From positions 62,001 through 126,000 of the forward strand of contig NZ_CANLYI010000006.1 of NCBI RefSeq assembly GCF_947495255.1: a stretch of 64,000 bases of DNA. Reading direction: 5' to 3'. The stretch comes from an uncultured Winogradskyella sp. (lineage in GTDB: Bacteria > Bacteroidota > Bacteroidia > Flavobacteriales > Flavobacteriaceae). This document shows, one piece after another, positions 59,497 through 64,000 of this stretch. Under the pieces are notes generated by a model. That model was not told where the DNA came from. It worked only from the letters and a program-made list of their open reading frames with translations, and did not search any database. The position numbers were made by a program, and so were the translations under genes. Within the stretch, counting starts at the first letter, position 1, and each line of letters starts with the position of its first letter.

Positions 59497-60222
59497 ATGA
59501 AAAACACTTTTTTACTTTTTGGACTATTATTACTTTTAACGCTTTCCTCTTGCACAGATAATGATGACTTGGCAACCACTGAGGTTTATCCCGAAAATCT
59601 ATTAGCATATTATCCATTTAGCGATAATGCGCTTAATGAAGTGAGCTTAGATCATAACGGTATTGTTGAAGGTGCTATTTTAGCTTCAGATATTGGTAAT
59701 TATGAAAGCAGTGCCTTCCTCTTTGATGGTGTTGATGATGTCATAGAAATTGCTCACAGTGAAGAATTAAATTTATCTAATGATTTTACAATTTCTGCAC
59801 TTGTTAAACCAGAGGAAATTAAAACTCAAACTATTATTAGAAAAGGAACTAATACAAACGGAACAGGTTCTTGGCCTTATGGTGTTAGTTTTTCAGGAAC
59901 TGGTGAGATTGTTTTTTCCCTTACTACTGAAAACGGAGAAACATTAAATCAAGTTAGAAAACAAGGCTATGAGATAGGCGAATGGCTTTTAATAACAGGA
60001 GTTTTTAAAGATTCAAAGATGTTTCTTTATGTTAACGGAGAACTTGAAGGATTTGAAATTATCGACGGTGAAAAAAACACAAATTCGTCACCTTTGCTAA
60101 TTGGTTCAAGATTAGGTTTGCCAAGTGATACCTTTAAAGGCATTATTGATGAAGTTAGAATTTATACTTCTGGTTTAAGTGAATCAGAAGTAATAGAACT
60201 ATATAATAGTCTTTGGTTTTAA
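59497..60222 (+). CDS. LamG-like lipoprotein
   Basis: 241 residues. The lipobox LSSC gives a lipidated cysteine at 19, followed by a short acidic linker. The rest is a single laminin-G/concanavalin-A-like jelly roll of about 200 residues: LLAYYPFSDNALNEVS at the start, FDGVDDVIEIAHSEEL, FTISALVKPE and IIDEVRIYTSGLSESEV at the end. Such domains bind sugars or proteins at the cell surface. It has its own terminator at 60247-60284. Confidence 0.9.
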   Translation: MKNTFLLFGLLLLLTLSSCTDNDDLATTEVYPENLLAYYPFSDNALNEVSLDHNGIVEGAILASDIGNYESSAFLFDGVDDVIEIAHSEELNLSNDFTISALVKPEEIKTQTIIRKGTNTNGTGSWPYGVSFSGTGEIVFSLTTENGETLNQVRKQGYEIGEWLLITGVFKDSKMFLYVNGELEGFEIIDGEKNTNSSPLLIGSRLGLPSDTFKGIIDEVRIYTSGLSESEVIELYNSLWF

Positions 60223-60246
60223 TTATATAAAAATAGAATAAATATT

Positions 60247-60284
60247 AAAGAGAGCCAGCTTAGTATAGAGTTTGGCTCTCTTTT
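60247..60284 (+). terminator. Terminator of the LamG lipoprotein gene
   Basis: AAAGAGAGCCA (60247-60257) pairs perfectly with TGGCTCTCTTT (60273-60283) around a 15-nt loop. Confidence 0.88.
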
Positions 60285-60344
60285 GTTAAGTGAAAATTTT
60301 ACAATCAGCGGTTTTACAGCATTTTTTTAAGCAGTGCGAGAACT

Positions 60345-60839
60345 TTAATTGTCATCATCTTTAGGTTTTATAAATTCGGACTGATATTTTTCTAAAAAGT
60401 CGCGCTGTCTCGCAATCATTTGTTGGCGCATTTGGTCTATATCCATAAAGTCTTTTCCAAAACTACTTCCAAAAAAATCGTTATTAAAAAAACGCTTGCT
60501 AAATAGCGAGTCTTCAGAAAAAATAGCGTCAAAGCCATCATTCTCAAAATGCGAAAAGTTTGAGAAAAACTTAGATTTAAAAGACTGCATCATACTATCT
60601 CTTTCTGTTAGCGATAAATCATCTAGCTTACCACCAGAAGACCATGAGTAAATGCTATCATATCTAATTAAATTTCCGTTTTCATCAAATTCTTTTTCAA
60701 CTTTCCAATCGCCTTTAGGCACTTCAATACTTTGGTTTTCTTCTTTTTTTAGGTCTTTGTTTTTCTCATTATCTTTTTGTCCGCTGCAACTCACACTCAA
60801 AAAAGATAACATTAATAATAAAATATGTTTTTTCATCAT
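60345..60839 (-). CDS. Acidic/basic lipoprotein, unknown
   Basis: 164 residues from the ATG ending at 60839; a second Met follows at once, so the start could be one codon later. The lipobox SVSC gives a lipidated cysteine, followed by a charged linker. The mature part is rich in Phe, Ser, Asp and Lys (SLFSKRFFNNDFFGSSFGKD) and ends with a Gln/Arg-rich helix. I recognise no family. It resembles periplasmic stress lipoproteins in composition. The next minus-strand gene lies upstream, 41 nt away, and could be co-transcribed. Confidence 0.7.
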   Translation of the reverse strand: MMKKHILLLMLSFLSVSCSGQKDNEKNKDLKKEENQSIEVPKGDWKVEKEFDENGNLIRYDSIYSWSSGGKLDDLSLTERDSMMQSFKSKFFSNFSHFENDGFDAIFSEDSLFSKRFFNNDFFGSSFGKDFMDIDQMRQQMIARQRDFLEKYQSEFIKPKDDDN

Positions 60840-60880
60840 TTTAAGTTTTACGTTAAACATCTTATGAGGTTTGTAAAACC

Positions 60881-61111
60881 TTAAGTTTTAAACAAACCAC
60901 CAGTTTTAATCATTTTTATTAATCTATTCTGATGGAAAACTTCTAACTTTCGTTCACCATTTTTATACCAAACACACTTTAAATAGGTATCAGTATCAAT
61001 CAAACCAAAAACAGCATCCTTTTTTGCTATATATTTTAGTACTTTCATTTGTGGTGCGGAAGCTCTCCCTTTTAATTTTACCCAATCACCAGGTGCAAAC
61101 TTTCTTGGCAT
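60881..61111 (-). CDS. YodC-like small protein (DUF2158)
   Basis: 76 residues with the compact beta pattern of the DUF2158/YodC family: FAPGDWVKLKGRASAPQMKV at the start, CVWYKNGERKLEVFHQNRL at the end. The fold is a small SH3-like barrel; the Trp/Cys/Tyr cluster CVWY is typical. The function is unknown. It lies between hsp20 and the lipoprotein gene on the same strand, so all three may share a transcript under heat- or stress-type control. Confidence 0.82.
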   Translation of the reverse strand: MPRKFAPGDWVKLKGRASAPQMKVLKYIAKKDAVFGLIDTDTYLKCVWYKNGERKLEVFHQNRLIKMIKTGGLFKT

Positions 61112-61149
61112 AACACAATCATATTTAAATTAGTAGTATAAGAGTAGAG

Positions 61150-61173
61150 GTGAGGCTGAAAAATCAACCTCAC
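61150..61173. other. Hairpin between hsp20 and the YodC-like gene
   Basis: GTGAGG (61150-61155) pairs with CCTCAC (61168-61173), with TGA/TCA inside and one mismatch. There is no T run on the minus strand, so this may be an RNA processing or stability element rather than a terminator. Confidence 0.4.
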
Positions 61174-61205
61174 ACTCTAAACCTAATAAAACCTCAGTGA
61201 TACAA

Positions 61206-61682
61206 TTAAGTGATCTTAATACTTCTTACTGGCTTTTGTTTTGCTTCTTCTTTTTTTGGTAAGAGAATACTTAAAATACCGTCTTTATAATTGGCATTAA
61301 TCTTTTCATCATCTACAGTTTCGGGTAAGTTAAAGGTTCTTTTAAACGAAGCATAACCAAACTCTCTACGTGTATAGTTATCTTCTTTTTGTTCGTTTTC
61401 TTCTTTTGTTTCTGTAGAGATAGACAGCACCTCATTGTCTAGGTCTATATTAAAGTCCGACTTTTTAAAACCAGGAACAGCCATTTCTATCAAAAAAGCA
61501 TCAGCTGTATCTTTAATATTAACTTTAGGTAAGGAAAGGCCTGTATTAAAATTAGAAGTTAATACAGAAGGCAAATCTCTATTAAAGATATCCTCTAACC
61601 AATTAGGTACAGAAGGGAAGTTTGTGTTTGAATTATTGTTTGACAAACTTCCGTTTTTAGGAACACTTACTAAATTGCTCAT
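61206..61682 (-). CDS. Hsp20/alpha-crystallin small heat-shock protein
   Basis: 158 residues: a disordered Asn/Ser-rich N-terminus, the alpha-crystallin domain (about 50-148, LPKVNIKDTADAFLIEMAVPG, then LDNEVLSIS and the FNLPETVD and YKDGILSILLPK strands), and a short tail with an IKI-like motif (SIKIT). It holds unfolding proteins in a refoldable state as a large oligomer. No CIRCE element precedes it. Its upstream region carries a palindrome of TTGACATTT units at 61837-61876 shared with the divergent AIPR gene, a possible stress operator. Confidence 0.93.
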   Translation of the reverse strand: MSNLVSVPKNGSLSNNNSNTNFPSVPNWLEDIFNRDLPSVLTSNFNTGLSLPKVNIKDTADAFLIEMAVPGFKKSDFNIDLDNEVLSISTETKEENEQKEDNYTRREFGYASFKRTFNLPETVDDEKINANYKDGILSILLPKKEEAKQKPVRSIKIT

Positions 61683-61836
61683 AATTACAAAATTTTAAAT
61701 TAAACATTATTTCAAAATTGAAATCTTAATAGACTTCACAACAACTTTTGCAAATTAAATACCAAAATGAATTCATCGCTTTTTTATGCAAAAATTTCAT
61801 AAAAACAAGATGAGTAAATGCCAAATTCTCAGAATT
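61683..61836. other. hsp20 leader and promoter-proximal region
   Basis: AT-rich sequence upstream of hsp20. I see no ORF and no perfect -7 box; TTTAATTTG (minus strand, near 61755-61763) is the nearest match. Confidence 0.4.
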
Positions 61837-61876
61837 ATTGACATTTTTTCACTCAAATAAATGTCAAATTGACATT
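61837..61876. promoter_or_regulatory. Three TTGACATTT half-sites, two forming a 19-bp palindrome
   Basis: TTGACATTT (61837-61845), its inverse AAATGTCAA (61858-61866) and TTGACATTT again (61868-61876). The last two form the perfect palindrome AAATGTCAAATTGACATTT. It lies between hsp20 and the AIPR gene, 30 nt upstream of regulon palindrome D. Confidence 0.65.
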
Positions 61877-61905
61877 TTAGTTACTAAGATTTATTTGTGC
61901 GAAAA

Positions 61906-61953
61906 ATACGTAGATCTACGTATAGCAATTCTGTTTTTTAAATGGTAACTTCG
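61906..61953 (+). promoter_or_regulatory. Regulon promoter D: palindrome plus -7 element of the AIPR gene
   Basis: ATACGTAGATCTACGTAT (61906-61923) is identical to site A. After exactly 22 nt comes TAACTTCG (61946-61953). The AIPR ATG is 71 nt downstream. Confidence 0.8.
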
Positions 61954-62024
61954 TTTATCGGTTGAGATGAGTCATTGAAATGGACTTATATCATTAAAGT
62001 TAGGCACAATTACAAAAACCAGAT

Positions 62025-63884
62025 ATGGCAAGCATAGATCAAAAAATTGAAACATTTATAAATAATCACTTTCCTGATATAGATTATTCTATTCTAGGTA
62101 ATAATTCTGAATCCGAAGCGCATCGTAAAGCTTTAAAATATGAGTATTTCGTAAACTCGATCGAATATTACACTTTACAAAAAGTAATTGATAGCGAGGA
62201 AATCAAATCAATTTCTACTGGAGATATGAGAGGAATTGATGGTCTATATGTTGTATTAAATAATCAATTTATTGGTTTCCCTGAAAAAAATGAAACAGAC
62301 TTCTTTATAGATTGGAAAAATCGAATTATCGAAATAATTGATGAATCTTCTAAAATTGATGCAAAATTTATATTCATTCAATCAAAATCATCAAAAATAG
62401 AATTAGATAAGTTCAAAGGTGTTTGTGATGCTGTGTATGATATTTTTAATGAAGAACCATCTGACTTGCACTCTAATAAGCAAGTACAATCAGTCAGGTT
62501 TCTGTTTGAGAAGGTTTGTGAAAAAGAACATAACCTAGAGTTAGTTGTAAAAATATGTGCTATAAACAAAGACAACAGAACTCTTGAAAGGACAATTTCT
62601 AATATCCAATGGAGTACTGCAATTGCCAAGCAAAAAAAGGACTTAAAGTCAATCATTTTTTCAAATGTAGATATCGAAATAAAATCAGGTCAAGAATATC
62701 TAGAAAAGCTTGAAGGAATACTAGCACCAAACCAGCGTGATTATCCAGTTAAAGACCTAAAAGATCGTTTTATAGAAATAACTAATGAAAAAGCTACGTG
62801 CTTCATTGGTTATCTCAACCTAAATGAAGTTAATGACCTGATTACCTCAGAAGATGGTGATCTAGATGACGTATTCTTTGATAATATTCGATATTTCGAA
62901 GGTTTTGGCGGAGAAGATAGTGTCAATAATAAGATATTTAATAGTTTATCAGTAAATGATGATATTTTCCATCTTCTACATAACGGTATTACAATTACGG
63001 CTCATTCCAAGCATTTTAACCCTCAAAACGGGAACCTAGAAATAAAAGCATTTTCAATTATTAACGGGTGTCAAACATCTAATATCATATATGAATGGGT
63101 TAAAGAAAATACACACACAAGTGAATACTTAAAAACTTTGAACATTCCTGTTAAAATTATTATCACTGGAAACACTGATCTAAGATCTCTTATAACTGAA
63201 ACTGCAAATACAGCAAATGATGTAAAAACAATTCAGCTCATTTCAATTACTGATGAAGCTAAAGCTGTCCAAGGTATGTTTAATAATGAAGTTAGAAGTG
63301 GAGATAGGTTGTATTATGAAAGATTATCTAACCAGTATCCTGAAGTTGGGAATGCCTATAAAATTCAAACTACCGATTTATTTAGAAGCTATTATTCATC
63401 TTTCGGCGTTGCTCCGCATAGATTAACTGTTGGATATGGCGGTTTTGAAAGAGAAATGCTGAAACAAAAAGATTTCTTAGGAACAAAAAATAATGGTCAA
63501 ACAAAACAAGATTTAAGGTCATATTACATTTCTTCACTTGCCTTTAATTATTTGGATAGATTCTTAAGGTCTAAGTATCCATATCTATTAAGTTTAAGAC
63601 ACCATTTCCTATTATTACTCTTTATATCAATAGATAACGAATTCCACACAAAAGTGGATATTTACAAGAAAAATGTTCCTGATAAAATTATTACCGGAAT
63701 CAAAAATTTAGCAGAATCAAAAACCAAATTTGATAAAATAATGACGAAGATTTGCGACTTATCTATTGAACATTTTGACTTCTTTATTGAGCAGACAGCT
63801 GAAAAAACCAAAGTTAAATCAAAAAGTTACTACACAGAGGAAGGGACAAATAAAATGATTGAAAAATTCTTAAAAAAAAAATAA
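62025..63884 (+). CDS. AIPR family (abortive infection phage resistance) protein
   Basis: 619 residues, soluble. The AIPR core is recognised by DDIFHLLHNGITITAHS (near 320-336) and FSIINGCQTSNIIYEW (near 345-360), the pair of motifs that define the family. The N-terminal 200 residues hold a possible nuclease-like fold (GDMRGIDGLYVVLN, then KFIFIQSKSSKIE with a D...Q-x-K pattern as in restriction-endonuclease-like domains). Family members are linked to phage defence and to restriction-modification loci. Here it stands alone, under the regulon palindrome that also controls two stress lipoproteins, and next to hsp20. The assignment is firm; mode of action is unknown. Confidence 0.87.
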   Translation: MASIDQKIETFINNHFPDIDYSILGNNSESEAHRKALKYEYFVNSIEYYTLQKVIDSEEIKSISTGDMRGIDGLYVVLNNQFIGFPEKNETDFFIDWKNRIIEIIDESSKIDAKFIFIQSKSSKIELDKFKGVCDAVYDIFNEEPSDLHSNKQVQSVRFLFEKVCEKEHNLELVVKICAINKDNRTLERTISNIQWSTAIAKQKKDLKSIIFSNVDIEIKSGQEYLEKLEGILAPNQRDYPVKDLKDRFIEITNEKATCFIGYLNLNEVNDLITSEDGDLDDVFFDNIRYFEGFGGEDSVNNKIFNSLSVNDDIFHLLHNGITITAHSKHFNPQNGNLEIKAFSIINGCQTSNIIYEWVKENTHTSEYLKTLNIPVKIIITGNTDLRSLITETANTANDVKTIQLISITDEAKAVQGMFNNEVRSGDRLYYERLSNQYPEVGNAYKIQTTDLFRSYYSSFGVAPHRLTVGYGGFEREMLKQKDFLGTKNNGQTKQDLRSYYISSLAFNYLDRFLRSKYPYLLSLRHHFLLLLFISIDNEFHTKVDIYKKNVPDKIITGIKNLAESKTKFDKIMTKICDLSIEHFDFFIEQTAEKTKVKSKSYYTEEGTNKMIEKFLKKK

Positions 63885-63894
63885 CAGTACACAA

Positions 63895-63908
63895 CACTAT
63901 GTATAGTG
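63895..63908. other. Short inverted repeat after the AIPR gene
   Basis: CACTAT and ATAGTG flank GT 10 nt after the AIPR stop. There is no T run. The remaining bases to 64000 hold no recognisable feature. Confidence 0.4.
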
Positions 63909-64000
63909 CATATGAACCCTCTGGGCTGTAAACGCACCATACTTTAAACGATAAGCACAACCCAAAAACCACTTTGTAATTATTCCAAAAACTTTTAACT

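Noticed and set aside
61999-62005. GTTAGGC as an integron attC or cassette boundary before the AIPR gene
   Set aside because: A single core heptamer is not enough; no matching RYYYAAC core or attC-like hairpin was found after the gene, only a short CACTAT/ATAGTG repeat.
61683-62024. CIRCE heat-shock operator for hsp20
   Set aside because: No TTAGCACTC-type inverted repeat is present; the palindrome there is TTGACATTT-based.
1-64000. CRISPR arrays, tRNA/rRNA genes, insertion sequences, prophage
   Set aside because: No regularly spaced repeats, no tRNA T-arm in a cloverleaf context, no transposase or integrase similarity were seen in any frame read.

Overview
The window is a low-GC chromosomal segment from a member of the Flavobacteriaceae or a close Bacteroidota relative. 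Supporting signs are promoters of the TTTG/TAnnTTTG type instead of sigma-70 hexamers, weak or absent Shine-Dalgarno sequences, a type IX secretion C-terminal sorting domain, a TonB-dependent receptor with a carboxypeptidase-like regulatory domain, many small lipoproteins, and lineage-typical families such as the DUF5916-type protein. No rRNA, tRNA, CRISPR array, insertion sequence or prophage was seen. Most genes are intact; only the first is cut by the window edge.

Region by region. 1-3024: a pirin C-terminus, a small membrane protein with ettA, and two tiny membrane genes on the minus strand. 3434-15578: a long same-strand run of eleven genes of mostly unknown function, built around a large coiled-coil protein, an AAA+ ATPase, several membrane proteins and a NudK-type Nudix hydrolase; this is the strongest candidate for an undescribed multi-protein machine. 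15579-22299: a GNAT acetyltransferase, formimidoylglutamase and imidazolonepropionase (histidine degradation) around an unknown coiled-coil membrane protein, then a T9SS cargo protein and fumC.

22672-34660: a peptide or amide chemistry island. A plus-strand operon encodes an esterase, an ATP-grasp protein with a histone-H1-like linker and helix-hairpin-helix tail, a GCS2/YbdK ligase, a class I glutamine amidotransferase and an ATP-grasp-like protein. A minus-strand block adds another esterase, an M17 aminopeptidase and a further ATP-grasp enzyme, with an AraC regulator, a metallo-beta-lactamase-fold hydrolase and an RDD protein between them. Together they look able to make, trim and hydrolyse an unknown peptide-like metabolite. 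34831-43612: envelope genes, namely an outer-membrane barrel, a LolD-like ATPase, a DUF5916 barrel protein, and an operon with a His-rich small protein, a TonB receptor and a lipoprotein (possibly metal uptake).

43825-48280: a DUF937 protein, serA and serC, and an acyl-CoA reductase divergent from a dicluster ferredoxin. 48300-64000: a stress-like accessory region with two paralogous NTF2-like lipoproteins, a soluble histidine kinase and NtrC-type regulator, glutamate dehydrogenase, an Rnk/GreA-like protein, SatD plus a DUF3307 protein, Hsp20 and an AIPR-family phage-resistance protein.

Four promoters in this last region (before 48504, 49076, 56324 and 62025) carry the same 18-bp palindrome, consensus ATACGTAGATCTACGTAT, each ending exactly 22 nt upstream of a TAnnTT-type -7 element. 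This defines a small regulon that joins the lipoproteins to the AIPR defence gene. A family of near-identical terminators (GAGTC-loop-GGCTTGGG) follows five genes in the same region.
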